The translations under genes were made by a program, and so were the position numbers. DNA of 64,000 nucleotides from Aquabacterium humicola (GTDB lineage: Bacteria; Pseudomonadota; Gammaproteobacteria; Burkholderiales; Burkholderiaceae_C), in NCBI RefSeq assembly GCF_030167915.1, contig NZ_JARGNB010000001.1, forward strand, positions 1,426,001 to 1,490,000, given 5' to 3'. The notes below the pieces were generated by a model. It was not told the origin of the DNA, ran no database searches, and saw only the letters and a list, made by a program, of their open reading frames with translations. Positions 53,161-63,300 of this stretch are shown piece by piece; position 1 is the stretch's first letter, and every line of letters starts with the position of its first letter.

Positions 53161-54470
53161 CATCTGCTCGTCAAGCCGCCGCATCCCTCCGCACATGGGT
53201 TGGCGGGATGTCCATCATGCTGCTCGCCGCCTGCGCGGGCCCGCAGCCGAGCAGCGAAGCGCCGCCCGCGGCGGCGCCTGCTCCGGCGCCGACACCGGCG
53301 GCCCCCGCCGAGGCGTCCCCGCCGGTGGCCCCGCCGCCGGCGCCGGCAGCCCCCCCGGCACCGCCTCCGCCACCGCCGATCATGCCGTTCGACGACGCGG
53401 TGCTCAGCGCGGCGAACAACCTGCTCGGCAAGGCCCAGCTGCCTCCGGGCCCGAAGTTCACGGTCGTCATCGATCCGCTGATCGACGGCGTCACCGGCCA
53501 GCAATCCAAGGCCACGCAGGCCATGGGCGCGCGCATCGTCTCGCTGATCCGCGAACGTTATCCGCAGCAATACGAAGTGCAGCCGTTCAACAGCGCCAAC
53601 GTGCAGAAGTCGCCGCTGGTCCTGGTCGGCACCTTCACCGGCGTCAACAAGGAGCGCAAGACCGAAGGCCAGCGCGAGGCCTACCGCATCTGCCTGGCGC
53701 TGGCCGACCTGAAGACCGGCAAGCTGGTCAGCAAGGGCCTGGCCTTCGCGAAGCCCGATGGCGTCGACCCGACGCCGCTGCCGGCCTTCCGCGACAACCC
53801 GGCCTGGGCCGAGGACGGTCCGACCACCGGCTACATCCGCACCTGCCAGGGCACGCGCCCCGGCGATCCGATCCACCCGATGTACCTCGACCGCATCGTC
53901 GCCGCGTCGATCATCAGCGAAGCGATCGACGCCTACGGCTCGGGCAAGTACAAGGATGCGCTGAACCTGTACGAAACGGTGCTGCGCATGCCCGAGGGCA
54001 AGCAGGCCCGCACCTTCAGCGGCCTGTACCTGACGAACTGGCGCCTGGGACGCCGCGACGCCGCCGCCAAGGCCTTCGGCCAGCTCGTCGACCAGGGGCT
54101 CGACAGCAAGCGGGTCGGCGTGAAGTTCGTGTTCCGGCCCGGCTCGGCCAGCCTGGCGGCCGAATCCGGCCCGGCCGCACCGCCTTACAAGATGTGGGTG
54201 AGCGAACTGTCGTCGCAGGCCATGCGCCGCCAGAGCTGCCTCGAAGTCGTCGGCCACTCCAGCCCCACCGGCCCGGAGCCGATCAACGAGCGCCTGTCGA
54301 TGCTGCGCGCGGAGTACGTGCGCGCGCAGATGGAAATCATCCAGCCGGCGCTGCAGAAGCGGCTGGTCGCCAACGGCGTCGGCTCGCGCGAGACGATGAT
54401 CGGCAACGGGCGCGACGATGCCAGCGACGCGCTCGACCGGCGCGTCGAGTTCAAGGTCATCGGCTGTTGA
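53157..54470 (+). CDS. OmpA-domain lipoprotein coupled to the Ser/Thr kinase
   Basis: The 437-residue lipoprotein has lipobox LLAAC with Cys26 and a Pro/Ala-rich linker (about 30-75). A middle domain, FTVVIDPLIDGVTG to LKTGKLVSKGLAFAK, resembles CsgG/FlgO-like periplasmic folds. A TPR-like helical segment follows (YGSGKYKDALNLYETVLRM, then NWRLGRRDAAAKAFGQLV). The C-terminal OmpA-like peptidoglycan-binding domain has INERLSMLRAEYVRAQM and DALDRRVEFKVIG. A good AAGGAG site precedes the ATG at 53157, which overlaps the kinase stop. It would link outer membrane and cell wall beside the kinase's periplasmic end. Function is unknown. Confidence 0.88.
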
Positions 54471-54477
54471 GCGAAGT

Positions 54478-54500
54478 GCGCGCCGGCATCGCCGGCGCGC
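54478..54500 (+). terminator. GC-rich hairpin after the OmpA-domain lipoprotein gene
   Basis: GCGCGCCGGC-ATC-GCCGGCGCGC is a perfect 10-bp stem with a 3-nt loop starting 8 bp after the stop codon. It lacks a T-run but its position and stability suggest transcript termination or 3' protection. It separates the kinase/lipoprotein pair from the glycosyltransferase genes; the 98 bp after it are AT-rich and probably hold the next promoter. Confidence 0.6.
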
Positions 54501-54598
54501 CTGCAACTGTCGTGTCCAATCGTCAATTCATTAGGTAAATCAACCACTTGCGGACACAGTTCGTGAGGCACCGCACGGATGCGGTTAAACTCGTTTGA

Positions 54599-55681
54599 AT
54601 GGCCGGGATACTAGAAAAAACGCGGGGAGCCCCGCGCATCAGCCGATCAGCCGACGAGCGACGAGCCTCCGTCGCAGAGCTTCTTTCCCCCTGGGAGGAG
54701 TTCCGGCGCGTCATTCCGCTGGTGTCGCTGAAGTCCCTCTTGCACCGCCCGCATCCTTCGGTGCCGAAGGTCGCGGTGCTGCTTTGCACGATGCAGGCCC
54801 AGCATTTCCTGGCCGAGCAGCTCAATTCGATCGCCACCCAGACGCATCCCGCATGGGCGATCTGGGCGTCCGATGACGGCTCGAATGACTACACGCACGC
54901 GATCCTCGAGTACTACCAGTCGCACTGGGGCGACGATCGCATCTCGATCCACGCCGGCCCCGCCGAAGGCTCGACCGCGAACTTCCTGTCGCTGACCTGC
55001 CGCGCCGACATCGAGGCCGACTACTTCGCCTATGCCGACCAGGATGACGTCTGGGAGGCCGACAAGCTCGAGCGTGCCGTCGCCTGGCTGAAGACGATTC
55101 CCGCCGACGTGCCGGCGCTCTACGGCTCGCGCACGCTGCTGGTCGATGCGCGCAACCAGCACATCGGCTATTCGCCGCTGTTCGAACGGCCGCCGAGCTT
55201 CCGCAACGCGCTGGTGCAGAGCATCGCCGGCGGCAATACGATGGTCTTCAACCGCGCGGCGCGCGAGCTGCTGCGCGCCGCCGGCGAGAACGTCGAGGCT
55301 GTCACGCACGACTGGTGGGCCTACATGCTCGTCAGCAGCTGCGGCGGCAAGGTCCACTACGACGTCTATCCCACCGTGCGCTACCGCCAGCACGGCGGCA
55401 ACCAGTTCGGCTCGAACATCAACCCGCTCGCGCAGCTGCGGCGCGCCCGCCTGCTGCTGCAGGGCCGCTTCCGCGGCTGGGTCGATGCGAACCTCGTCGC
55501 GCTGCAACGTGTGCGCCACCTGATGACGCCGGAAAGCCAGCGCGTGCTCGACGAATTCACGCGGGCGCGCAAGCGCTGGATCGGCGCCCGGCTGCTCGGG
55601 CTGAAGCGCTCGGGCATCCACCGCCAGACCACGCTCGGCAACCTCGGGATCACGCTCGCCGCGCTGATCAACCGGCTTTAA
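54599..55681 (+). CDS. Family 2 glycosyltransferase
   Basis: The 360-residue GT-A enzyme has VAVLLCTMQAQHFLAEQLNS, the nucleotide-sugar motif WASDDGSND, and DxD-type YADQDDVWEADKLERAV. The later GGNTMVFNRAARELL and HDWWAYMLVSS resemble rhamnosyltransferases of O-antigen loci. Given rmlC and rmlD upstream, rhamnose transfer is a reasonable guess. About 55 residues precede the GT domain. The ATG at 54599 has no clear ribosome site. The next glycosyltransferase follows after 84 bp. Confidence 0.88.
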   Translation: MAGILEKTRGAPRISRSADERRASVAELLSPWEEFRRVIPLVSLKSLLHRPHPSVPKVAVLLCTMQAQHFLAEQLNSIATQTHPAWAIWASDDGSNDYTHAILEYYQSHWGDDRISIHAGPAEGSTANFLSLTCRADIEADYFAYADQDDVWEADKLERAVAWLKTIPADVPALYGSRTLLVDARNQHIGYSPLFERPPSFRNALVQSIAGGNTMVFNRAARELLRAAGENVEAVTHDWWAYMLVSSCGGKVHYDVYPTVRYRQHGGNQFGSNINPLAQLRRARLLLQGRFRGWVDANLVALQRVRHLMTPESQRVLDEFTRARKRWIGARLLGLKRSGIHRQTTLGNLGITLAALINRL

Positions 55682-55765
55682 TCGGCCGGCGACATGGCGC
55701 TGCCGGCCGCGCGGGACGCGGTTTCCCGCTTGGCGGCACGCGCCGCAGCGCCTAGCGTTCGGCCG

Positions 55766-56674
55766 ATGAATCCGGTGGCCGAAACGACGGCCGCGATCCT
55801 CGTGCTCTTCCGCCCCGCGTCCGATCCTGCCGCGGCGATCGCCCGCCTGGCGGCGACGCTGGGGCAGGTGGTGGTCGTGGACAACACCCCCGCCGGCCAT
55901 CCGCTGCTCGGCGCGACGCCGCTGCCGGCCGGCGTGCGGCTGCTGCACAACGCCAATGCCGGCGCCCTGGCCGGCGCCTACAACCGCGCGCTCGCGCTGC
56001 TGCGCCGCGCCGCCGTGCCGCCGCGCCAGGTGGTGCTGGTCGACGAGGACTCGGACGCGACGGTGCTGCAGGCCCTGCTGGCCGACCCCGCCGTGCAGGC
56101 GCTGCTGGCCGACGAGCGCACCGCCGCCGTCGCGCCTGCCTACTGCGACCGCGCCACCGGCCTGCGCGGCAAGCACATGCAGCTGGGCCGCTGGCGGCTG
56201 CACTACCTGCCGCGCCGCTTCGACGGCCTTCAGCCGGTCGCCTTCGTGATCAATTCGATGTCGGTGTGGCGGCTGGCGGCGCTCGACACGATCGGGCCCT
56301 TCGACGAAGGCCTGCGCGTCGACCACGTCGACACCGATTTCTGCCTGCGTGCACGCCGCGCCGGGCTGCAGGTGTGGCTGCACGGCGGGCACGAGTTCCG
56401 TCATGCGATCGGCGAGCGCCGGCGCTACCGACTCTTCGGTCGCGAGCTGCAGGCCGGCGGCCATTCGCCCGAGCGGCGCTACCTGATCGGCCGCAACACC
56501 GCCTGGCTGGGCCGGCGCTACCTGTGGCGCGAGCCGGCCTTCGCGGCGCTGTGTGCGATGCGGCTGGCCTACGAAGCCGTCGGCATCGTGATGGCCGAAG
56601 CGCAGCGCGGGCCGAAGCTGGCCGCACTGCTGCGCGGCGCGCTCACCGGCCTGTTCGCACGCCGCCTGCGATGA
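55766..56674 (+). CDS. Family 2 glycosyltransferase, rhamnosyltransferase-like
   Basis: The 302-residue protein has ILVLFRPASDPAAAIARL at the start, then VVVVDNTPAG, LHNANAGALAGAYNRAL, and VLVDEDSD as a likely metal-binding region. FVINSMSVWRLAALDTIGPF and VDHVDTDFCLRARRAG match the acceptor-side motifs of WbbL/RfbN-type rhamnosyltransferases. The ATG at 55766 was preferred because GT2 enzymes of this type begin there; an in-frame ATG at 55694 would add 24 residues. The stop overlaps the next gene as ATGA. Confidence 0.87.
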   Translation: MNPVAETTAAILVLFRPASDPAAAIARLAATLGQVVVVDNTPAGHPLLGATPLPAGVRLLHNANAGALAGAYNRALALLRRAAVPPRQVVLVDEDSDATVLQALLADPAVQALLADERTAAVAPAYCDRATGLRGKHMQLGRWRLHYLPRRFDGLQPVAFVINSMSVWRLAALDTIGPFDEGLRVDHVDTDFCLRARRAGLQVWLHGGHEFRHAIGERRRYRLFGRELQAGGHSPERRYLIGRNTAWLGRRYLWREPAFAALCAMRLAYEAVGIVMAEAQRGPKLAALLRGALTGLFARRLR

Positions 56675-57897
56675 GCGCCGTGCTCGCCGCGGCCGTCGCC
56701 TGGGCCGCCTTCCTGCCGATCGGCATCAAGTACCTCGCCTTCCTCGGCTGCGGCGCCGCGGCGCTCGTGCGGCTGCAGCGCGAACACCGCCTCGGCGAGC
56801 TGGCGCGCGATCCGGGCTTCCGTGCCGCGGCGGCGTTCTGGGGGCTGACCGTGCTGTCGCTGCTGTGGACGTCGGCCGGCTGGCACGACAGCGGGCCGCA
56901 GCTGTGGCTCTACGGCCTGCTGCTGCTGGTCGCGCCGATCGCGCTGGCCTGCCCGCCGGCATGGGCCTGGCGGGTGCTGCGCCAGTTCACGATCGCCGCC
57001 GGCGTGATCGGCGCGGCCACCGCGCTGTGGCGCATCGGACTGCTGCCCGACAGCGTGTTGTGGCGCTTCGTCGTCGATGCCCAGGGCAACCAGCGCATCA
57101 TCAACTCGCTGATGCTGGCCGTCGGCGCCGCGCTGGCGATGCTGCTGGCCCTGCAGGCGCTGTCTGCCACGCGCGCCGAGGCGGATCGCGGGACGCACTG
57201 GCGCGCCGCGGCCGGCTGGACGATCGCCGCCGCCTTCGCGGTGCTGGGCCTCGCGCTGCAGGACCGCCGCACCGGCATGGTCGCGCTGCCGGTGCTGCTG
57301 GCGATGCTGGGCCTGGCCCGGCAACGCAACTGGCCGCGACGGCTGCTGTCGGTGGCGGTCGTCGCCGGCCTGTCGCTGGCCGCCTGGCAGTTCTCGCCGG
57401 CGGTGCACGGACGCATCGACGAAGGGCTCAACGAGCTGCGCCACTACCAGTCGAGCGACACCGCCGACACCAGCTGGGGCATGCGACTGCGCCTGGCCGA
57501 GCACACGCTGGACATGGTGCGCGAGAAGCCGCTGCTGGGCCACGGTGTCGGCGCCTGGCTGGAGCAGTGGCGCGCGCGCGTGCAGCCGGGGTTGCTGATC
57601 TCGGTGCACCTGACGCCGCACGACGAGTACCTGCTCGTCGCCTCGCAGCTCGGCGTCGCCGGCATCGCGCTGCTGCTGTGGCTGCTGGTCGGCCAGGCCG
57701 TGCGCGCCTGGCGCGCGGGTCCGGACGGCCAGGCCGCGCTGCTGGCCTGGACGGCGATCGCCTGGACCGCGATCTTCAATGTCGTGCTGCGCGACGCGAA
57801 GTTCGGGCTGCCGCTGCTGCTGGTGGCGGGGGTGGCGGGGGCCGTGGCCCGCGGTGGCGCCGGGCCCGCCGCAGACGACGCGCCGATTCGGCGTTAG
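56671..57897 (+). CDS. O-antigen polymerase/ligase-like membrane protein (Wzy/WaaL type)
   Basis: The 408-residue protein has about ten hydrophobic segments and one larger loop late in the chain. That loop contains the Wzy_C pattern LLGHGVGAWLEQW followed by HLTPHDEYLLVASQLGVAGI, and LQDRRTGMVALPVLL lies in a membrane-proximal loop. Proteins of this type either polymerise O-units or ligate them to lipid A core; sequence alone does not decide. The start overlaps the preceding glycosyltransferase by 4 bp. The stop overlaps that of the convergent gene by 4 bp. Confidence 0.87.
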   Translation: MSAVLAAAVAWAAFLPIGIKYLAFLGCGAAALVRLQREHRLGELARDPGFRAAAAFWGLTVLSLLWTSAGWHDSGPQLWLYGLLLLVAPIALACPPAWAWRVLRQFTIAAGVIGAATALWRIGLLPDSVLWRFVVDAQGNQRIINSLMLAVGAALAMLLALQALSATRAEADRGTHWRAAAGWTIAAAFAVLGLALQDRRTGMVALPVLLAMLGLARQRNWPRRLLSVAVVAGLSLAAWQFSPAVHGRIDEGLNELRHYQSSDTADTSWGMRLRLAEHTLDMVREKPLLGHGVGAWLEQWRARVQPGLLISVHLTPHDEYLLVASQLGVAGIALLLWLLVGQAVRAWRAGPDGQAALLAWTAIAWTAIFNVVLRDAKFGLPLLLVAGVAGAVARGGAGPAADDAPIRR

Positions 57898-58799
57898 CGA
57901 CCCGCTACCGCGCGACGGTAGAGGCTTTCGTACAGGAAGGCCGTCTCCTCGATGCGTGGCGGCGGCCGCACCGCCCGGCGCCACTGCGCGCGCAGCGCGG
58001 CATCGGCCGCCCAGGCGACTAGCGCCTCGGCCAGCCCCGCCGCGTCGTCGTCTGCGCGCAGCACCGGCACGCCCGCCGCCTGCGCTTCGAAGTCCAGCCG
58101 GCGCGCCGCACACGCGCGCAGGCACAGCAGGTCGATCGCATGCAGCGTGCCCTGCCGTTCGGCCGGCCGGCCATCGAGCGGCCGCGCGCGCAGGCCGAGC
58201 TGCTCGAGCAGGTGCTCGAGCGTCGGCCAGGGACCACCCGCCCAGCCGACGCACGGCGGCCCGGCCGCGGGGTCCAGGCGTCGACCGGCGGCGATCGCCA
58301 GCAGATCGACACCCGGGATCACGACGTCGAAGGTGAGCTCCGGCCACCGGCCGCGCAGCCGCGCCGCCGTCTCGAGATCGGGCGCGATGCGGCATGCCGC
58401 GCGGCGGAGGAGCGCCTCGCCGGCGCGCGTCGCATCGCCGCCGTACGCCGGCTGGTCATCGACGTTGACCACCAGCGCCGGTGCCGTATCGCCGCCCGCC
58501 TGGCTGGCGAACGACGCCGCCTGGCTGTCGAGCAGGTGCACGACATCGGCCTGACGCGCATCCAGCCACTCGGCGACCGCGCCCGACCGCGCGGCCGGGG
58601 CGTCGGCGGCCAGCAGAACGACCGGCACGCCGTCGATGGTCGACCGGCGCAGGCGTTCGCCCTCGCCGGCCGGCACCTGCACCAGCAGGTCGACGCGGTG
58701 ACCGGCATGCTGCGCCATGCGCGCCAGCCCGAGCGCGAAGTCGCCGGCGTCGTCGTCGAGCCGGCTGGAGCCGCTGCAGGTCGCGTAGACGATGCGCAT
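57894..58799 (-). CDS. Glycosyltransferase-like protein (GT4-type fold)
   Basis: The 301-residue protein begins MRIVYATCSGSSRLDDDAGD and has a two-lobe layout: an N-terminal lobe with LARMAQHAGHRVDLLVQV and a C-terminal lobe with DVVIPGVDLLAI and VGWAGGPWPTLEHLLEQL. The late segment AAGVPVLRADDDAAGLAEAL resembles the nucleotide-sugar end of GT4 enzymes, but the usual E-x7-E motif is not clear, so the activity is tentative. Its start shares one base with the stop of the upstream glycosyltransferase (TGATG). It is the last gene of a minus-strand operon. Confidence 0.72.
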   Translation of the reverse strand: MRIVYATCSGSSRLDDDAGDFALGLARMAQHAGHRVDLLVQVPAGEGERLRRSTIDGVPVVLLAADAPAARSGAVAEWLDARQADVVHLLDSQAASFASQAGGDTAPALVVNVDDQPAYGGDATRAGEALLRRAACRIAPDLETAARLRGRWPELTFDVVIPGVDLLAIAAGRRLDPAAGPPCVGWAGGPWPTLEHLLEQLGLRARPLDGRPAERQGTLHAIDLLCLRACAARRLDFEAQAAGVPVLRADDDAAGLAEALVAWAADAALRAQWRRAVRPPPRIEETAFLYESLYRRAVAGR

Positions 58800-60346
58800 C
58801 AGACCCCCGCCGTCAACTGATCGAACACCTGCTGCGACCAGCGGCGTTCGGGATCGTCGGTAGCCGCGGCACGCCGCTCGAGGTGCCAGTGCGCGAGGGT
58901 GGCACCGACCGCCGACGCGAAGGCGATGCGCACCGCCGCCGCGAATTCCGCGCGCAGCCGGTGATCGGCGCCGTCGTACAGCGGCGACGCGAAGCGGTTG
59001 AAGTGATCGATGCGGCCGATGAATTCCTCGACGAAGCGCCGCGCCTGGGCGGTGTGCTGCGCCGATGGGGCGGCGCCGCGCATCGGCGGCGCCGCGCGCC
59101 ACAGCTGCTCGACGAAATCCTGCACGCGCGGATCGCCGAGCGAGGCCAGCTCGCCGCCGGCCGGCACGAGCGCCCAGCGGTGCGCCGCCGCGATCCAGCC
59201 GCCGAGCACCTCGCCGATCGCCGCACCGTCGGGCAGCGCCGCCAGGTCGGCACACCAGCGGCCGGCATGCTCGGCGACGACCCGCATGCCGGTGACCAGC
59301 CCGTCGATCGACGTGCATGGCGGCACGTCGAAGTCGTCGAACAGGTCGACGAGGAAGACGACGTCGACGAATGCCCGCTTGAGGAAGTACCAGGCCGGCC
59401 GCCGGTGCGAGTGGATGACCTTCACCGACGCCAGCATCGCGATGCGGTGGCCGGCCTGGATCAGCCGGATGCCGAGGTCCATGTCCTCCGCGTACTTTCC
59501 TCGATAGCGGAAGCGCTGGAAGAGCTCGCGCGGCAGGATGCACGCGACGTCGCTGAGCTGGCCCATCGTGCGCAGGCTGGTGTGGTCGTCGCCGACGTGC
59601 GCGCCGACACGATCGCGGTCGCGGCAGCCGAGGTAGCGGTAGTGCGTGTCGATCATGCAGTCGTACATCGCATCGCTGTCGCTGCGGCAGTACTCCGCGC
59701 AGGACGCGGCGACGACGCCCTGCTCGCGGTGGTCGAGCAGGTAGCGCAGCAGGCCGTGGACCCACAGCTCGCCGATCGGGTAGGCGTCCTGCACCATGAA
59801 CAGCAGGTGGTCGCCGCCCGCATGGTCGGCGCCGAGGTTGCGGGCGTGGCTGTGGCTGAAGTCCTGCGGCGCCAGCTCGATCACCCGCGCGCCGGCTTCG
59901 CGCGCGCGCTGGACGCTGCCGTCGGTGGACCCGGAGTCGACCACCACCACTTCGATCGACCGCACGCCGCGCTGGTCGAGCAGCCGCCGGATCAGCAACT
60001 CGAGCTCGATGCCGCCGTTGAGCACCGGGATCACGACCGACACCGCGGCATCGATGATCTCCGCCGGGCCGCCGAGTTCGGGATGCAGCCGGGGCGGCGG
60101 CAGCGCGTGGCGCGCGTCGGCCCCCCGGTCGATCGCCGGCGCATCGGCGCGCGCGGTGTGCGCCAGCGCGCGCAGGATGCCCGGCCAGCGGAAGGCGTGG
60201 CGACGAAGGCGCGCGAACAGGCCGCGCCAGCCGTGCCGGCGTTTCGTCGTCACCAGCAATTGCCAGGCGCCGTGCACCAGCGCACGCCAGCGTCCGAGCC
60301 GCAGCCCGGCGGCGATCGACCGCAAGGTGCCGGCGCCGGAGGCCAT
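58799..60346 (-). CDS. Family 2 glycosyltransferase with long C-terminal extension
   Basis: The 515-residue protein has about 95 residues before a GT-A domain: VSVVIPVLNGGIELELLIRR, VVVVDSGSTDGSVQRAREAG, FSHSHARNLGADHAGGDHLL and the acceptor-region YAEDMDLGIRLIQAGHRIAM with His in VKVIHSHRRP. This resembles rhamnosyltransferases. The last 170 residues are helical and match no family I know. It is coupled by TGATG overlaps to both neighbours. The substrate is unknown; the upstream rml genes make rhamnose a candidate. Confidence 0.88.
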   Translation of the reverse strand: MASGAGTLRSIAAGLRLGRWRALVHGAWQLLVTTKRRHGWRGLFARLRRHAFRWPGILRALAHTARADAPAIDRGADARHALPPPRLHPELGGPAEIIDAAVSVVIPVLNGGIELELLIRRLLDQRGVRSIEVVVVDSGSTDGSVQRAREAGARVIELAPQDFSHSHARNLGADHAGGDHLLFMVQDAYPIGELWVHGLLRYLLDHREQGVVAASCAEYCRSDSDAMYDCMIDTHYRYLGCRDRDRVGAHVGDDHTSLRTMGQLSDVACILPRELFQRFRYRGKYAEDMDLGIRLIQAGHRIAMLASVKVIHSHRRPAWYFLKRAFVDVVFLVDLFDDFDVPPCTSIDGLVTGMRVVAEHAGRWCADLAALPDGAAIGEVLGGWIAAAHRWALVPAGGELASLGDPRVQDFVEQLWRAAPPMRGAAPSAQHTAQARRFVEEFIGRIDHFNRFASPLYDGADHRLRAEFAAAVRIAFASAVGATLAHWHLERRAAATDDPERRWSQQVFDQLTAGV

Positions 60347-63300
60347 CAGCGCCCGGCCCCGGCGGTGGCGGCGCTCGTGTGACGGGCAGGCGCGGCGGCG
60401 CCCAGCAGGGCCTGCACCGTGCGTTCGAAGACCTGCGGCGCGCAGTCGCGCTCGACCGCGTCCAGCAGGTAGCGGCGCGCCGCCAGCCAGGCCTCGCGAT
60501 CGCGGTGCAGCGCGACGCAGCCGGCGGCGAAACCGCGCGCATCGGCGGCCCGGGGCAGCGCCGCGTCGTGCCAGCCGAGCTGATCGGCGATCAACGGCGA
60601 GACGACCATCGGCACGCCGTTCGCGGCCGCTTCATGCGCCTTGTGCGGGATGCCGGCCGCGAAACGCGTCGGCACGATGAAGACCCGCGCACGCTCGTAG
60701 AACGGCTCGACCGCGTCGACGCGGCCGTGCACGCGGATGCGCTGGTCCTGCAATGCGCGCACGCTGGCCGACTCGCACGGGCCGACGACGTCGAGTTGCG
60801 CGTCATCGCCGAGCTCGGCGCATACCAGCGGCCAGACCTCGCGCACGAACCACAGCAGGCTGTCGGTGTTCGGCGATTCGTCGCCTTCGGTGGCACCGAC
60901 GAAGAGGAAGCCGCGGCGTTGTTCGAACGCCGTCGTGGTGGGTGTCGGGACCAGCGCGTGCCCCAGCACGTGCACCTCGGCGCGGCCCGCCGCGCGGAAG
61001 TGCCGGGCCTCGGCATCGGAGACCGCGACGATGGCATCGCTGCCCTCGGCCAGCGCCATTTCTTCGGCGATCCGGCGCCGCTGCTCGAGCGGCGCGAGCG
61101 GCGATCCGCGCACGGCGGCACGCGCGATGTCGCGCAGCGAGAACAGCGCCTCGGCGTCGTAGACCAGCCGCGCGCCGCCGAGCGCATCGGCGCTGCGGCG
61201 ACGGATGGCCTGCACCAGCTCCATGTTGTGCGGGCGGCTGACCAGCACGATGTCGTAGCTGCCGCGACGCTGGTGCAGGAAGTCGGCGAGTCCCGCCGTC
61301 CCCAGTCCCTGCATCACCTCGACCGTCTCCGGCAATGCCTGCGGCACGGCGGCCCAGTCTTCTTCCGGGAAAAGCAGCGGATAGTGGGTGACGAAGGCGC
61401 CGGCGCGGACCAGCGCCTCGGCCAGCGCCGCGGCACGCGGATAACCGCGGCCCAGCGACGGCAGCGGCACGCGGTCGTCGATCACCAGCACGCGGGGCGT
61501 GCCCGCGCGCAGGCGCTGCCGCGCCTGCAGCAGGTTCGCCGGCGACGGCATGCACTGGCCGGCGAGGAAGGCGGCGTGTTTCTCGACGAAGCGCTCGCGG
61601 TTGCGGGCCTGCAGCGCCATCGCGTTGCCGCTGCCCACGTCGCTGGCGAACTCGAAGTGGCGCACGCGCACGCGCGGGTCGAACACCACGCGATGACCGG
61701 CCTCCCACAGCCGAACGCAGAGATCGCTCTCCTCGTAGTAGGCCGGTGCGAAGCGTTCGTCGAAGCCGCCGAGCTGCTCGAACAGCGCGCGGCGGACCAT
61801 CAGGAAGGCGCCCGAGCAGTAGTCGACGTCGCGCAGGAATCGATAGGGCCCGGCATCCGGCGATTCGCCGCGGCCGTAACCCAGGCACGCGCCGTCGCGC
61901 CAGACGATGCTGCCGGCCTCCTGCAGGCGCCCGTCCCACAGCAGGATCGGGCCGCCGACCGCCCCGGCGTCGGCCTCGCCGTCCAGCCGCGCGACCGCGT
62001 TGGCCAAGGTGTCCGGGAATACCACGGCGTCGTTGTTCAGCAGCAGCAGGTGCTCGCCGCGGGCCTGCCGGGCGGCCAGGTTCACCGCCCGCAGGAATCC
62101 CAGGTTGTCCGACTGGCGCAGGATGGTCGCGCCATCGATGCGGTCGAGCAGTTGCGGCATGCGGTCGCTCGATGCGTTGTCGACGATCAGCAGCTCGAAC
62201 TCGGGCGCCTGCAGCGCAGCCAGCGCCTGCAGGCACAACAGGCTCAGGCCAGCCTGGTTGTAGAGCACGATGATGACCGACACCCGCGGCGCCGCCGACT
62301 CGGCGAAGCGCAGGCGGGCGCCCGCGACGAGGAAGTCCCCGAGCTGCGCTTCGGCCTCCGCGCGCACCGCTTCCTTGTCGAACACCGGCGCATCGGCCGC
62401 CGCAGAGGCCCCCGCGGCGGCGGGCCGCGGCGCCAGCCAGCGCAGCGCCCGCGCACCGCCGGCGCTGGTCGCCAGCCGCAACCGCAAGCGATGGCGCAGC
62501 GGCGCCGGCACGATGTGTGACAGCGTGCGCAGCAACCCCGCCGCGCGCTCGCGCAGCGCCAGCCGGGCGACGCCGCCGCGCACCGTGCGCAGCGGCGCCG
62601 TGACGCGCCACGACATCGACCCGGTGACCTGGTGGTAGCCCTGCTCCAGCCGGCCGTAGGCCTCGGTCGTCGATGTCAGCTGCGCGCGCAGCGACGCTTC
62701 TTCGGCCTTGGCCGCCGCATGCTCGCGCGCGGCCGAGGCACTCTGCTCGGCCAGCTGCTGCGCGAGCTGCGCATGCTGGGCCAGTGCAGTGTCCAGGCGC
62801 TGGTGCAGGCCGGCGGCCTCCGCGCGCGACGCCGCGAGCGCCTGCTCCGCCGCTTCGGCCACCGTGCGCAGCTGCCGCTCGGCGGCACGCGCATGCTCGG
62901 CATGCGCCCCCAGCCGCTCCAGCCCCTCGACCGGCAGCCGCGGCAGCCACTTGCGATAGAACGCCTCGCGCCAGGTCTTCGCGAGCGCCGCATCCTTCTC
63001 GGCGCTGAGACCCGAATCGCCGATCAGCCGGTAGCTCGCCGACACGCCGGGCACGTGCAGGAAGCGCTCGTGCTGCGCGAGCTGCTGCCAGAAGTCCCAG
63101 TCCTCGTAGACCGGCATCGTTTCGTCGAAGCGGCGCTCGGGCGTGACCAGCGCGCGCGCGAACATCACCGCGTGGATCGGCAGGAAGTTCGCGCACCACA
63201 GGCGGGTGGCGTCGAAGGGTTCGTCGAGCACCGTCGTGCAGCGGCCCTCGGCATCGACCAGGCGCACGCCGGCGTAGGCCACGCGGTGGCGCGGCGAAGC